A DNA stretch of 64,000 bases from Panax quinquefolius. Lineage: Eukaryota > Streptophyta > Magnoliopsida > Apiales > Araliaceae. The position numbers and the translations under genes are program-made. This document shows positions 24,852 to 37,018 of the stretch, one piece after another (position 1 is the stretch's first letter; every line of letters begins with the position of its first letter). The stretch lies in assembly GCA_020205615.1 (NCBI GenBank), contig CM035169.1:15693258-15757257 (forward strand), read 5' to 3'. The notes below the pieces were generated by a model, which had not been told where the DNA came from, did no database searches, and saw only the letters and a list, made by a program, of their open reading frames with translations.

Positions 24852-25728
24852 TTACCTGGTGGTGGTCGGCGTTGGACAGAAAGTGATGAGGTAGTCGGCA
24901 CCGGCACATGTGAAAGTACTGGTCTTATCATCATACGCGTAACTGTAAGCTGTTGGGCAAGCGGTTTTGAACAGCTTCGAATACGAAGACGGCGTGCACG
25001 TGTCCGGTGAGCCATACGCTCCACTGCAGCAATACTGAGCCTGCCCAAACGCCTCGCACGCGCTCTTACACGCCACCCCATCTCCGTCGGCGCTAGTCAC
25101 CTTCAGCTCCGACGGGCACGCGCCGTTCAAGTCTACAACGCAACCCGTGTTTGAGCAATTAGCTCCCGTCCCACCTTGCGGTACCACCATCATCGGCAAA
25201 TTATACCCATCGACCAAGCTAACGTCGAAGAAATCCATCCCACCGGAACCGTCAAGTGTGAATTCGGCCAGCGTTGCGGGCGGTGCAGCGCCACTGCCGG
25301 CACATTCAAGCTTCCCGGAGCCGCAATCTCCTGTGACGCAGGTGAATTTGCCGGTGGAGTCCTCTGTGCAGTGGGTCCTACCCCAGAAGCGGCCTCCCCA
25401 GGAAGACGGTGCATTTATGGTTTTGGACTCGCCCTTTTGAAGGGCGAAACCGGTGATGGGGAGCGGTGTAATTCCGGCGTTAGATAAAATGCCTGGCCAT
25501 ACTGTGTGGTCGCATTTGTTCACTATTGTAAATGTTGCAGATGAAATCACTCCTATAAAATGTAAAATAGAGATTAAATCAAACAAGTTGATTGGAAAGA
25601 GAAAAATGTCCATTTAATCATATTAAAAAAATAATTTAAAGAATGAGGATTACTTTATTTTTACCTGAAATTAATAGATGGGGAATAAGCAGAGCTAATA
25701 GAGAGATAGATACGCAGAGTTTTGACAT
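24852..25728 (-). CDS. Thaumatin-like protein (PR-5 family), two exons
   Basis: Exon 1 is 25728-25665 (ATG; 64 nt) and exon 2 is 25552-24852. The intron (25664-25553) has a GT donor and an AG acceptor, and joining keeps the frame. The product has 254 residues. Residues 1-26 form a signal peptide (MSKLCVSISLLALLIPHLLI), so it is secreted. The mature part holds 16 cysteines, the number that makes the eight disulfides of the family. The thaumatin signature GKFTCVTGDC is at about 89-98, and YCCSGAYGSPDTC lies further on. The acidic cleft residues Glu118 (TLAEFTL) and Asp131/Asp136 (DVSLVDGYN) are present. Such proteins act in the apoplast in defence, beta-1,3-glucan binding and development. No hydrophobic C-terminal tail is seen. 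The TAA stop sits inside AGGTAAAT, a good splice donor, so a longer spliced form is possible. The gene is intact among repeats. Confidence 0.93.
25553..25664 (-). other. Intron 1 of the thaumatin-like gene
   Basis: 112 bases, GT (25664-25663) to AG (25554-25553) on the minus strand, AT-rich, phase 1. An intron directly after the signal-peptide exon is common in plant thaumatin-like genes. Confidence 0.85.
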
Positions 25729-25914
25729 TTGATTCGGGGCTAAATATTAATTGCAGAAATGGGGAAGAAAGTAGGAGGGAGAAGAAGAAGGTGAAGGATT
25801 ATTAATGGGTAGCTTAATTCTTCTTCCTCTTCCTCTTTTGGGAAATAGAGATAGGGATAGAGATAGATGGATAATGGTAATGTGTGAGAATCTCAACGGC
25901 AGGGAAGGATGGGG

Positions 25915-25922
25915 TTTATATA
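25915..25922 (-). promoter_or_regulatory. TATA box of the thaumatin-like gene
   Basis: TATATAAA on the minus strand about 190 bases upstream of the ATG. Between them lies a long CT-rich leader (CTCTATCTCTATC type, about 25810-25875), a frequent feature of plant 5' UTRs. Confidence 0.65.
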
Positions 25923-26521
25923 GACAGAGATAGGCGGTGTAATGGCTGAGCTGGAGCATTCGTTTTGGTTAGTTTCGGAATACGATCACATAGTTAAAAC
26001 GGGATTTGATAGGATATATTTATAAGTTCTTATAATTAATTTTTTTTTTAAAAGAATTTAGATAAAATAAATTTAAATTTTATAGATACTTTTTAATTAA
26101 AAAAATAAGTGAGTTGTTTCTAGATAACGTAATATAAATGTAATAACAAGCATTTAATATTAAGTACTAATATTAATAATTGTTTAATTATAGGTAAAAA
26201 ATAAAGAAATTTTTAATACGTCAAATTTAAAATATTACTCCATTCGTCCTCCAGTAAAATATGAGGTTTTAGAGTTATGCATGTAAAATTAAAAGAAATA
26301 TCAGATACTATTAAATATAGTATTAATTATCTATAATACCTTTTATGGATATTTATCACATCTCTCTTTCATCCGTAATATTTTTTCATCAGAGTTAATT
26401 TTGAAAAATTATGATTAATTCTCTTAAATTATATAAAATGTCAAATAATTTTAAAAAATAAAACTGTTTAAAAGTGATATATTATGAGACAAAAATAGAG
26501 GCTAATGCTTCATTATCTCAA
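25923..26521. other. Intergenic, with a probable MITE relic at 26236-26505
   Basis: AT-rich and non-coding. TACTCCATTCGTCCT at 26236-26250 resembles a Stowaway-type terminus. The sequence before 26505 (ATATATTATGAGAC) resembles the subterminal part of the opposite end, although the terminal GGAGGGAGTA itself is lost. The gypsy fragment begins at about 26522. Confidence 0.35.
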
Positions 26522-28589
26522 ATTTGACTTGAAAGATCTGAAAGTTCTATTGGAGCGAAGAATGTGAGAAGAGTTTTCAAGAACTCAAGAGAGACTTATT
26601 TCAAAGACTGTTACGACAATACCATCCGGCTGGGAGGATTTCTCATCTACAAGGATGCTTGAGCAAAAAGGGTTGGGATGTGTTCTCACGCAACATGGAA
26701 AAGTAATAAGCTTTATGCCATGACAACTCAAAGAATATGAGAGGAATTATCCTACTTCATGATCTAAAGTTACAACCATTTGTCTTTTCAGACTTAAAAT
26801 TTGGAGGCATTACTTGTATGGGGAGAAAGTGGAGATCTTTACGGATCATAAAAGCCTCAAATATTTCTTCACTCAAAAGGAACTCAACACGCGACAACGA
26901 CGTTGGCTTAGAAGCTGTTGAAAGATTATGATCATACCATCCAATACCATCCCTGAAAAGCGAATGTGGTAATTGACGCATTGAAGCGTAAAATCATATG
27001 CAAGCACGAGTGCGATGTTGTCAACGAAGGCCCATTTTCAGTGACTTACAAAGGATGGAGAAGAGAGTTAAAGACTCTGGGGACGCGTGTGATGATAAGC
27101 GGTATCTGAGTAGAACGACTTTAATCGATAAAGTTAAAGTTCGCTTGCCTACACCGGAGAGGCGATGCGTATGAGGAAAAAAAGTGCAAGAAGGTGCTAT
27201 CCAAGCAAGAATCGATGAAGAAGGAATACTTGAGTCAACTCCACTTTGTGTTCCTAACGACCTCGACGAAAAGTAGAATATCATGATGGAGGCGTCTGAC
27301 ACACCATTTGCAATCCATCTCGGGAGTACCAAAATGTATCATGATATTCGGCATACATTTTGGTGGAGCAATATAAAGAGAGAGAGAATACCTTGTTTAT
27401 CTCGAAGGTGTCTAACTTGTCAACGAGTTAAAGCGGAGCATCAAGTACCAAAAGGTCCATTGCAACCACTTGAAATTCTAGAATGGAAGTGGGAGCACAT
27501 TACCATGGATTTCAAGCTGGCCTTCCTAAAGTTTCTCAAGGCATTGATGCGATTTGGGTCATTGTTGATAGATTGACCAAGTCTGCTCATTTCTTACCGA
27601 TACGAAACTTATACACTTGAACGCCTTGCTCAGTATGACATAAACGAGATTGTAAAGACTGCATGGTATCCGGATCCATAGTTTCTAATAGAGACCCAAG
27701 ATTCACTTCACGATTTTGGGTTAGTTTGCAAAAAGCTATGGGCACGACTTCACAATTTAGCTCTGCATATCATCCTCGCATTTTGACGGACAAATGGAGA
27801 GGACTATTCAAACTCTTGAAGATCTATTAAGACTCTGTGTCCTTGATTTCAAGGAGTTGGACAAGTTCTTACCATTGGTGGAGTTTTCCTACAACAACAG
27901 CTTATCAAGCAAGTATTGGCATGGCTCCATTCAAGCGTTGTATGGAAGAAAGTGTCGCTTCTCGAGATCTTTGGGATGAGGTGGGTGAAGCAACGTTGTT
28001 GGGACCGGAGTTGGTACGTATGACTACGGAAAAGATTCAAACGATCCGACAATGTATAAAAACCTCACAAAATCAACAAAAAAGTTATGTTGATCTTCAT
28101 CGAAAGGACGTGGAATTCGATATAGGAGATCATGTGTTGTTAAGAGTTGCTCCATGGAAAGGAGTTACAAGATTTGGAAAGAGAGGAAAACTTAATCCTC
28201 GATTCATCGGTCCATTTTTAATCCTCGATCGAGTAGGAACTGTGGCCTATAGACTCGCTTTACCGCCAAATATGTATCGTGTTCATAACGTTTTTCACAT
28301 ATCTATGTTACGTAAATATGTGAAAGACCCGAACCATATTATTGAGTTAGAACCTGATTTAAATAGCGGAAGATTTGACGTATGAAGAGGTTCCTATTCA
28401 AATTTTGGATAAGAAGGAACATATTCTACGCCCAAGGTTATACCTCAAGTCAAAGTTTTGTGGAGGAACCACGATGTTGAGAAAATGACTTGGGAGTTAT
28501 AATCAAATGAAATCAAGGTATCCTTACCTCTTCGACATACCAGTATCGCACCCTAATTTCGAGGGCGAAATTTCATAAGAAGGGGAGGT
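26522..28589 (+). pseudogene. Ty3/gypsy pol fragment C: RNase H, integrase and C-terminal domain
   Basis: This is a 5'-truncated piece, collinear with 34970-37031 and 43835-45891. RNase H remains are at 26530-26990 ([17 protein letters not shown] type). Integrase at about 27280-27970 shows IHLGSTKMYHDIRHTFWW, the zinc-binding CLTCQRVKAEHQVPKGPLQP, then [12 protein letters not shown]. The best part is an uninterrupted frame at 27837-28385 with the integrase tail: TRFGKRGKLNPRFIGPFLIL (GPY/F-type module) and YRVHNVFHISMLRKYV. A chromodomain-like end (about 28390-28560) follows in another frame. The ARRRR-type polypurine tract AAGAAGGGGAGG lies at 28577-28588, directly before the LTR. It is less damaged than copies A and B. 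Confidence 0.85.
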
Positions 28590-29226
28590 TGTAAGACCCC
28601 ATCTTTTATAAATAAAGATGAATTTTTCTATAAATATTATTTTTGAATATTATGGAATAAATTTGATATAATGTTATAGTTGTGGGTAATATTTATAAAT
28701 TTTGCAAAGTATGCAAGTTGTTATAAAATATTCGTTTGGTCTCAGGAATATTCTTTTTTTGTTAGGAATATTCGCATAACGGCTCAATCATCGGTGGAAC
28801 CCACAAATGTAATTATTATTTGATTGAGAAAACGACAAAAATATTTTATAAAAATAACTACGGAGGTGTTACTGCTAAAACTGCTGAACTACCCGGTGGT
28901 AAAGTAATACAGAATACGCTGAGTGACAAGAAGTATTACACTGTGATTGATTATCGATGTTTACGTGAGAAGTCACTTCCACCTATGCTCAATTATTGCT
29001 ACAAAGAATTGGCCGCGTCATATCTCTTATATTATTGATTCAATTATTGTCACACAAGATTATCTCGTATAATATGTTATAGATTAAATCAATAATTGAG
29101 ACGACAAAGTTATAAATGATTAATAATTGTTGAAAGATTAAATATGTGTTGATGAAAAAAAAATGATTTGTGGTAAGTTTGATTATTTTATGGGGGGCTC
29201 ATATGTCATCATCTAAGAGTCTCTTC

Positions 29227-29425
29227 ACAATAGTAATTACCTTCACATCGATAGTAATTACCCTTGTGAATAGTATTTACCTTCGGTCGATATAGTAATT
29301 ACCTTCAATCGATAGTAATTACCCTTGTGAATAAGTATTTACCTTCGCCAATAAAGAATTACCCTTGTGAATAGTATTTACCTTCGTCAATAGTATTTAC
29401 CTTCGTTAATAGTAATTACCTTTAC
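29227..29425 (+). repeat. Promoter-proximal alternating tandem array in LTR copy 4
   Basis: Units of 19-20 bases of the types AGTAATTACCCTTGTGAAT and AGTATTTACCTTCGTCAAT alternate about ten times, ending 135 bases before the TATA box. Homologous arrays occur in the other LTRs at 19735-19855, 20968-21150, 22262-22435, 37665-37850 and 46535-46722. Each unit carries GGTAAT or GGTAAA on the minus strand. Confidence 0.75.
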
Positions 29426-29559
29426 CGCATCGTCCGAACCACTTGTCGCTTCACATTACAAGGCCGAACCACTTTGTCGCTTCACATTACAAAGCGCCAA
29501 ACAATTAAATCAAGCCACTTGCCTTTTCACACTGGCGGAGTGCTAAGCTAGAAATCTTC

Positions 29560-29567
29560 TATAAATA
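29560..29567 (+). promoter_or_regulatory. TATA box of LTR copy 4
   Basis: TATAAATA in the conserved context CTTCTATAAATAGAGGCC, about 970 bases into the LTR. Transcription probably starts near ACTTAATTCATTCAAGC about 30-40 bases downstream. Confidence 0.65.
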
Positions 29568-29739
29568 GAGGCCTAGGGCTTCATTATTTTTCACTTAATT
29601 CATTCAAGCTATAGAGAGAAAAAATATAGAGAATAAGAGAGAAAGAAGAAGAGTATTTTGTTACTACACCGTCACGCAGATTCAATCTTCTACCAAAATG
29701 TAAGTGGTGTTATTCTTTCTTATTCATGAAGAGAATCTG

Positions 29740-30120
29740 TTGTTATTCCATTGCTTATTATTCTGCTTGGAATAACTTGTATACGCTTTTACCTATACTT
29801 GGTGACATTCTTCTATGATTTCATTAGAACATCCTGTCTGCATGTGTTTTACACCTACCGGTTCCGCTCTTTATTATTCTCGCTGAACATCCTGCTCATG
29901 TTTTTACACCGGACTGGTTCCGCTTTTATTATTCTGGGAACATCCTGCTCATGTGTTTTACACACACGACCGGGTTCCGCTTTTATTATTCTGTTGAATA
30001 TCCTATCTGTGTGTTTTACACCCGATCCGGTTCCATCTTTATTATTCTCGTTGGAACATCCCGCCGATGTGAATTTCACCGACCGTTCCGTTATTTATTA
30101 TTCTGCTGAATAACTCGGCT
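29740..30120 (+). repeat. About 60-bp tandem repeat of LTR copy 4
   Basis: Several units of the TATTATTCT...GAACATCC...TGTTTTACACC type, collinear with 22780-23170 but with many short indels that change the spacing. Confidence 0.65.
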
Positions 30121-32230
30121 GCATGCGGCTTATCGCATGCATGGTGATTTCTTTTGTTATTCCATTCTTTATTATACCCAAATAAATTAAAACTTTTTTC
30201 TTATACTCCATGAAATTAGTGGAATATCCTTGATATTTGCGTTTCATCCAAAGATCTTTTCATGAAAATATTCTTCCGATCATTCTTGAATTTTACTCTA
30301 CAAAACAAAGATCATATTGATAATTTGGACGTTAATAATTCCTGGATAAAATAATTCTTGAACTTGTTTTATTGAATTCTATATCATTGTCATCATCCTC
30401 ATGTTTATATTTTTTTAAAGTCATCCGCCTGGCTGTTCTGAAAACATTAAAGTATGAGATGGACTTGGTATGATTTATGACCAAGAGACTATTCGGTGTA
30501 ATCATGACCATAATGTTACAAATTATGTGGTAAAAATCCTCGATTAATAGTAGTGCATTGATGGATGATTGTTGGCATGATCATGACACAAATATTCTTG
30601 GCCCGTGTTGCATGAATAATTGTGGTCGTGATACTAAAGAATATCCTCGTCAGTAATAGTAAGGGGTGATTCGATGATGTGGAATATTTATTAAAATTTT
30701 AATAAATGATGAAAAACCTTTTAAACCCTAAAGAGATAGTAGACTTTATTTTCTACTTGACTTTTTAATGGATCGATATTCATTTACAGCTAAAACCGTT
30801 GTCTATTGTATTTTATCGCTTAATATTGTTGAAGACTATTGATAATTTATTCTCGTATTATCTTATTATAATATTTCTTCTTGGGCTAGTTGAACTCCCC
30901 TTTCTTTCACCGTATTCTCTTGTGAAATGAGAATATATTCACGAGTCGAAACGAGTTAAGGGATTAGTAGTCCTCACTATTAAATTATTAATTCTAATGA
31001 GGACTCCTTTTTGAATAATATCTAGTAGGCGTTCCGTTATTTATTATTCGTTCATGAATAACCCCAAGATGGGTGATGTATACCTAATTTTGGGGGCGTC
31101 ATACGTGTGTTTTACGGACACCACTGGTTAAACTTATCGCATCACGTACGGTGATTTCTTCTTTTGTTATTCCATTCTTTATTATACCCAACATCCTGTT
31201 AAAACTTTGATTTCTATACTCCATGAAATTAGTGGAATATCCTCGATATTCAATTCTTTATCCAAAGATCTTTTCATGGAAATATTCTTCCGATCATTCT
31301 TGAATTTTACTCTACAAAACAAAGATTACGTTGATAATTTGACGTTAATAATTCCCGGATAAAATAATTCTTGAACTTGTTTTATCAATTCTTATATCAT
31401 TGTCATCATCCTCATGTTTATATTTTTTAAAGTCATCTGTGGCCTCGTAGTGTATGGGGATGGACTTGGTATGATTATGACCGTAGACTATTCTTGTGTA
31501 ATCACGACCGTAATGTTACAAATGATGTGGTAAAAATCCTCAAAGGGTCAGTAGTGCATCGATGGACAAATATTGTTGGCATGATCATGACCATTAATGA
31601 ATACACAAATATTCTCGCCCGTAGTGCATGAATAATTGTGGTCGCGATACTAAAGAATATCCTCGGCAGTAGTAAGTGGGGTGATTCGATGATGTGGAAT
31701 ATTTATTAAAGTCGAGTCTCAAATATAATAAAGGATGAAAACCTTTTAAAACCTAAAAGATAGTAGATTTTATTTTCTACTCGACTTTTTAATGGATCAG
31801 CATATTCACCGCAGCTTAAACCGGTTGTTCTATTGTATTTTATCGCTTTAACATTGTTGAAGACTATTGATAATTTATTCTCGCATTATCTTAGTCATAA
31901 TATTTCTTCTTGGGCTAGTTGAGCTCACCTTTTTTTCACCGTTTTCTTCAGAAATGAGAATATAGTCGGGACGAGCCTGGGAAACGAGTGATGGTCCCGA
32001 AGATAAGATTAGTAGTCCTCACTATTCGTGAAATAAAGTGATAATAATTGTAATGAGGACTTTTTTTTGAGTTTGATAATATCTAGTAGATTTATATTTG
32101 TATTTAAACTCACAGCTTTATGTCAGATTGCATACTTACGCTTATGTTAATAAGTTGTTTTTAAATTCGCACTACGTAAGTGGCGCACCCAAGATGGGTG
32201 ATGTATACCTAATTTTGGGGCGCCACAACT

Positions 32231-32242
32231 TGGTATCGTAGC
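32231..32242 (+). other. Primer-binding site of gypsy copy A
   Basis: TGGTATCGTAGC, three bases after the LTR end, resembles TGGTATCAGAGC, the complement of the initiator-tRNA-Met 3' end used by many plant gypsy elements. It has two to three mismatches. Confidence 0.6.
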
Positions 32243-32412
32243 TTAGGATACGATCCTCGCTAAGATGTGAGAATAGTACTAGGAGGGGAGAGACGGAATA
32301 CCTTCGCTAGTATGACCTACCTAAGTTTACGTGCTATTTTATTGGTTTGGTCAAGATAGGATAATTTGTTACACGTCAATTAACCTTTGTTTTTGTGGGC
32401 AAGATCTCAAAA

Positions 32413-33640
32413 ATGACATCCGAGAATGTTGAGAATAAGAATGGAGCGCAGCGATCGCTGATTCACCACATATCAATAATCGTGATAATGTGCATCGTGA
32501 AGGCGACAATCCTCATGCAAACAACAACACCGACTAAATGATGAATGATCAAATGTTCGTGAGGCTTTATGCAATTTATGCAACAACAAAGAAAGTAGAG
32601 CGACTCCTCGCCCAAAACGTAGGTGGAAACACGAAAACTCTCTAAGCGGTCACCGCTAAACAATTCAAGGAGCCGACCACCGGAGTTTAAGGGAGAGCCA
32701 AAACCACTTCAAGCTAAGCATGGATAAAGCAGATTACCAAGATATTTGATGTCTCGGGATGCTCCGAGGAGCAAAAGGTTCCTTTCACGCTTTTATGTCA
32801 TGCGCGAGAGGCAGATTATCGGTGGGAATCCAGAAACGTACTCAACCTCATTGCATCAAGATATCTTGGGAGAAGTTCCAGAGTCGTTCAACGACAAATA
32901 CTTTCCCGAAAGTATTCGCCACACGAAAGGAGGTGGAATTTATCAAGTTGAACAAAACAATACGACCGTGTCGCAATACGAGGCAAAATTTGCGAGTTAT
33001 CACTACTTTATAGGCCCCACTTGTGGATAATGAAGAGAGAATGGCGCTAATGTTTTTAAGAGGTTCAAAGTCGAGATACGCCAACATCTTATTTCTCATA
33101 AACCGTGTTTGTATTCGATGTTGTAAATAGGGCTCGCGCTTAGTGAACGCGATAACGAGTCAACACAACTAAAAGAGAGCAAATTTAAGAAAATTATAAT
33201 ACCAAATGGTAGTAGTCATCGGGTTGACAACAAGCGTGAGGGAATCAACAAAGCCGAGATATGGTAACCACTTCGCGGTAATCGTACAAAAACAATAAGA
33301 ATGGACATTTCAAGAAACGGAGATTCAACAATGGTGGAAAGACGCCAAAGACCAAAGACCCATTGTTAAGGAAGGAGAAAGACCACCTATCATATATGCT
33401 TCAAATGCGAGGAGAGGACACATCACCAAAACTCGCCACGCCATCCAAAGCATGTTATAATTGTGGAAGAGAAGGTCACTTAGCTCGATTTTGTTGCCAT
33501 CAAGACAAATTCAAATGGGATGGAGGCACCAAAGGCCATCCCGTAAAATTCAAAACCCAGAGTGGCAAGGGAGAGCGCTTTGTTGTGACCTCCCAAAGAG
33601 CAAGGAACCGAATGAGGTCATCACGTAAGCTTATCATAAA
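32413..33640 (+). pseudogene. Gypsy copy A gag (decayed)
   Basis: ATG at 32413 opens MTSENVENKNGAQRS, the same start as copy B, but the frame breaks within about 20 codons. Retrotransposon-gag remains include a block at 32740-33010 (SFHAFMSCARG, then EVPESFNDKYFPESIR) and a QYEAKF segment. Near the end there are two zinc-knuckle remnants. The second is complete (CYNCGREGHLARFC, pattern CX2CX4HX4C, about 33450-33495); the first has lost its spacing. Gag would form the particle and bind RNA through the knuckles. At least six frame changes make it non-functional. Confidence 0.8.
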
Positions 33641-36600
33641 CTCTAATGAAGTCTATACTTTATTTGATACCTGCTTCTACCCATTCTTTTATTTCTCCTA
33701 CTTGCGCCATCGATTAAATTTGACCGGAGAAATTAGACTTTGACTTATCTGTGGAAACTCCGCTGGGAGAAACCTTCATTACATCCACTCGCTTATAAGT
33801 CTTGTTTGTCTCAAATCGGCACTTCACATTACCTCGTCGATCTTATTTCATTAAAAATACTCAGATTTGACGTGATTCTAGTGGATTGATCGGTTAACTA
33901 CTTATCATGCAAAAATTGATTGTTTTCGTAAGGTCATTAGCTTTCATATTCCTAATCAACCTATTATGCTAATTCAAACGACCAAACCATTAAAATCAAT
34001 CACTATCATCTCAAGCCATAAAGCTATTCGCTTATCAAAAACTGATGTCAAGCTTTCTTAGCTCATGTCACGATTTAAATAAAATACGCCGCTTTTTTTA
34101 ACGATATTCCTATTGTTAATAAATTTCCGACGATTCCCTCAAGAACTTCCCGGCCTACCCCGTAGCGTGAAATCAATTTTGTATCGACTTTCAACCCTGA
34201 CAAAACCTATTTCCAAAGCCCCATATCGAATGGCTCCTATCAACTTCGTGAGTTAAAGACCCAACCGCAGGAATTGTTAGACATCGGCTTTATTCGCCCC
34301 AAGACTTCTCCTCGGGTGCTCCCTGCTCTATTCGTGAAGAAGAAAGATGGGAGTATGCGACTTTGTATTGATTATCTGGAGTCAATCATGTCACCATCAA
34401 AAATAGGTATCCATCGCCACGTATTGATGACCTGTTTTCACCAACAAGCAAGGAGCCAAATTCTTTTCAAAGATCGATCTTCGCTCCTGATATCACCAAT
34501 CAAGATTAAATCACGACATTCCAAAGACGGCCGTAACTCCAAGACGGGCATTATGAATTCCTAGTCATGTCCTTTGGATCGACTAATGCCCCGCCGCCTT
34601 CATGGATATGATGAACCGAGTATTCAAGGAATATTTAGATCACTTTGTGGTCGCCTTTATCATGACATCCTTATTTATTCCAAAAGCCGTGAAGATCATG
34701 AAAGCAACACTTGAGGTCGACACTCCAAAAGCTTCGTGAATATAAGCTTTATGCCAAGTCAAGAAATGCGAGTTCGGGTCAAGAAGTAGCATTCCTCGGG
34801 CACGTGGTATCAAGTCATGGAATATCCGCTGACCCAAAGAAAGATCAAGCTATTCAAAGTCGAACAACCTAAATCAAAGGACCAAGACGTAGCTTTCTGC
34901 TTTAATTGGTTATTATCGAGATTCGTGGAAGGATTTTCTCGAATCGCTATTCCATCGACTCAAATTTAATTTTTTGAAAGATACAAAGTTCTATTGAGCG
35001 AAGAATGTGAGAAGAGTTTTCAAGAACTCAAGAGGAGACTTATTTCAAAGACTGCTCGACAATACCATCCGCCTCGAGGGATTTGTCATCTACAAAGATG
35101 CTTCTGCAAAGGGTCGGGATGTGTTCTCATGCAACATGGAAAAGTAATAGTTTATGCCTCATGACAACTCAAAGAATATGAGAGGAATTATCCTACTCAC
35201 GATCTAGAGTCATAAATGTTGTCTTTGCACTTAAAATTTGGAGGCATTACTCAGTATGGGGGAGAAAGTGGAGATCTTTACGATCATAAAAGCCTCAAAT
35301 ATTTCTTCACTCAAAAGGAACTCAACACGCGACAACGACGCTGGCTTGAACTGCTGAAAGATTATGATCATACCATCCAATACCATCCTCGAAAAGCGAA
35401 CGTGGTAGCCGACGATCGAAAGTAAAAATCATACGCAAGCACGAAAAGCGATATTGTCAACGCAAAGGCCCATTTTGTGTGACTTGCAAAGGATGGAGAT
35501 AGAGTTAAAGACTCTGTGGACGATGTGATGATAAATAAGTATACGAAAGTAGAACCGACTTTAATCGATAAAGTTAAAGTCGCCAAGCTACGCACCGAGC
35601 CGATGCGTATGAGGAAGAAAGTGCAAGAAGGTGCTATGCTTAAGCAAGAATCGATGAAGAAGGAATACTTCGAGTCAACTCCGCACTTTGTGGTTCCTAA
35701 CGACCGATTTAAAGTATAATATCATGATGGAGGCGCACAACACACCATTTGCAATCCATCTCGGGAGTACCAAAATGTATCATGATATTCGCCATACATT
35801 TTGGTGGAGCAATATGAAGAGAGAGATAAGCTACTTTATCTCAAGGTGTCTAACTTGTCAACGAAGTTAAAGCGAGCATCAAGTACCAAAAGGTCCATCA
35901 GAAACCACTTGAAATTCCGTAATGGAAGTGGGAGCACATTACCATGGATTTCACACGGCCTTCCTAAGGTTTCTCAAGGCATCGATGCGATTTGGGTCAT
36001 TGTTGATAGATCGACCAAGTCCGCTTCATTTCTTACCGATACGAGAAACTTATACACTTGAACGCCTTTGCTCAGATGTATATAAACGAGATTGTAAGAT
36101 CGCATGGTATGCCAGATCCATAGTTTCCGATCGAGACCCAAGATTCACTTCACGATTTTGGGTTAGTTTGCAAAAAGCTATGGGCACAGATTTCACGATT
36201 TAGCTTTCTAAGATATCATCCTCGCATTTTACGGACAATGGAGAGGACTATTCAAACTCTCAAGATCTATTAAGACTCGTGTCCTTGATTTCAAGGGAGT
36301 CGGGACAAGTTCTTACCATCGGTGGAGTTTTCCTACAACAACAAAGCTTATCGCCAGTATCGCATGGCTCCATTCAAGCGCCAGATGGAAGAAAGTGTCG
36401 CTTTCAAAAGATACGGATGAGGTGGGTGAAGCAACGTTGTTGGGACCGAGTTGGTACGTATGACTACGAAAAAGATTCAAACGATCCGACAACGATAAAA
36501 ACCTCACAAAATCGATAAAAAGAGTTATGCCGATCTTCATCGAAAGGACGGGAATTCGATATAGAGATCATGTGTTGTTAAGAGTCGCTCCATGGAAAGG

Positions 36601-37018
36601 AGTTACAAGATTTGGAAAGAGAGGAAAACTTAATCCTCGATTCATCTATCCCATTTTAATCCTCGATCGAGTAGGAACTGCGGGCCTATAGACTCGCTTT
36701 TACCGCCAAATACGTCTCGTGTTCATAACGCTTTTCACATATCTATGTTACGAATATGTGAAAGACCCGAACCATATTATCGAAGTTAGAACCGATTTAA
36801 ATAATGGAAGATTTGACGTATTTAAGAGGTTCCTGCTCAAATTTTGATAAGAAGGAACATATTCTACGCCCAAGGTTATACCTCAAGTCAAAGTTTTCAT
36901 GGAGGAACCACGATGTCGAGGAAAATGACTGGGAGTTAGAATCAAAATGAAATCAAGGTATCCTTACCTCTTCGACATACTGTGTATCGCACTCTCTAAT
37001 TTCGAGGGCTAAATTTCA
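33641..37018 (+). pseudogene. Gypsy copy A pol: protease, RT, RNase H, integrase, C-terminal domain (decayed)
   Basis: Protease: EVYTLFDTC at about 33645-33675, where the family has an Asp-Thr/Ser-Gly active site; two bases seem lost at the Gly codon. [20 protein letters not shown] at about 34328-34385, then fragments to 34840; the copy B counterpart contains FIDDILIYS. RNase [21 protein letters not shown] at about 35280-35420, followed by [12 protein letters not shown]. Integrase: IHLGSTKMYHDIRHTFWW, then RCLTCQR, then IVSDRDPRFTSRFWVSLQKA at about 35750-36190. The tail has a GPF-type module near 36640 and a chromodomain-like end near 36990. Domain order RT-RNase H-integrase is that of Ty3/gypsy, and the tail suggests a chromovirus (Tekay/Del type). 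Dozens of indels disable it. Confidence 0.85.

Larger units (their letters stand above)
28590..32227 (+). mobile_element. Gypsy LTR copy 4 (3.6 kb, with duplicated 3' block)
   Basis: It starts TGTAAGACCCCATCTTTTAT after the polypurine tract of fragment C and ends CGCCACA before the primer-binding site of copy A, so it serves as 3' LTR on one side and 5' LTR on the other. The usual LTR end (CCTAATTTTGGGGGCGTC) is reached once at about 31099. Then a second block of about 1.1 kb repeats the 3' part, with GGTGATTTCTTCTTTTGTTA at about 31150 and ATTCCATTCTTTATTATACC at about 31169, to a second end at 32220. TATA box at 29560. Confidence 0.8.

Noticed and set aside
25147..25487. Plus-strand frames of about 100 codons
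   Set aside because: They are antisense shadows of the thaumatin-like exon, which has 16 conserved cysteines on the minus strand.
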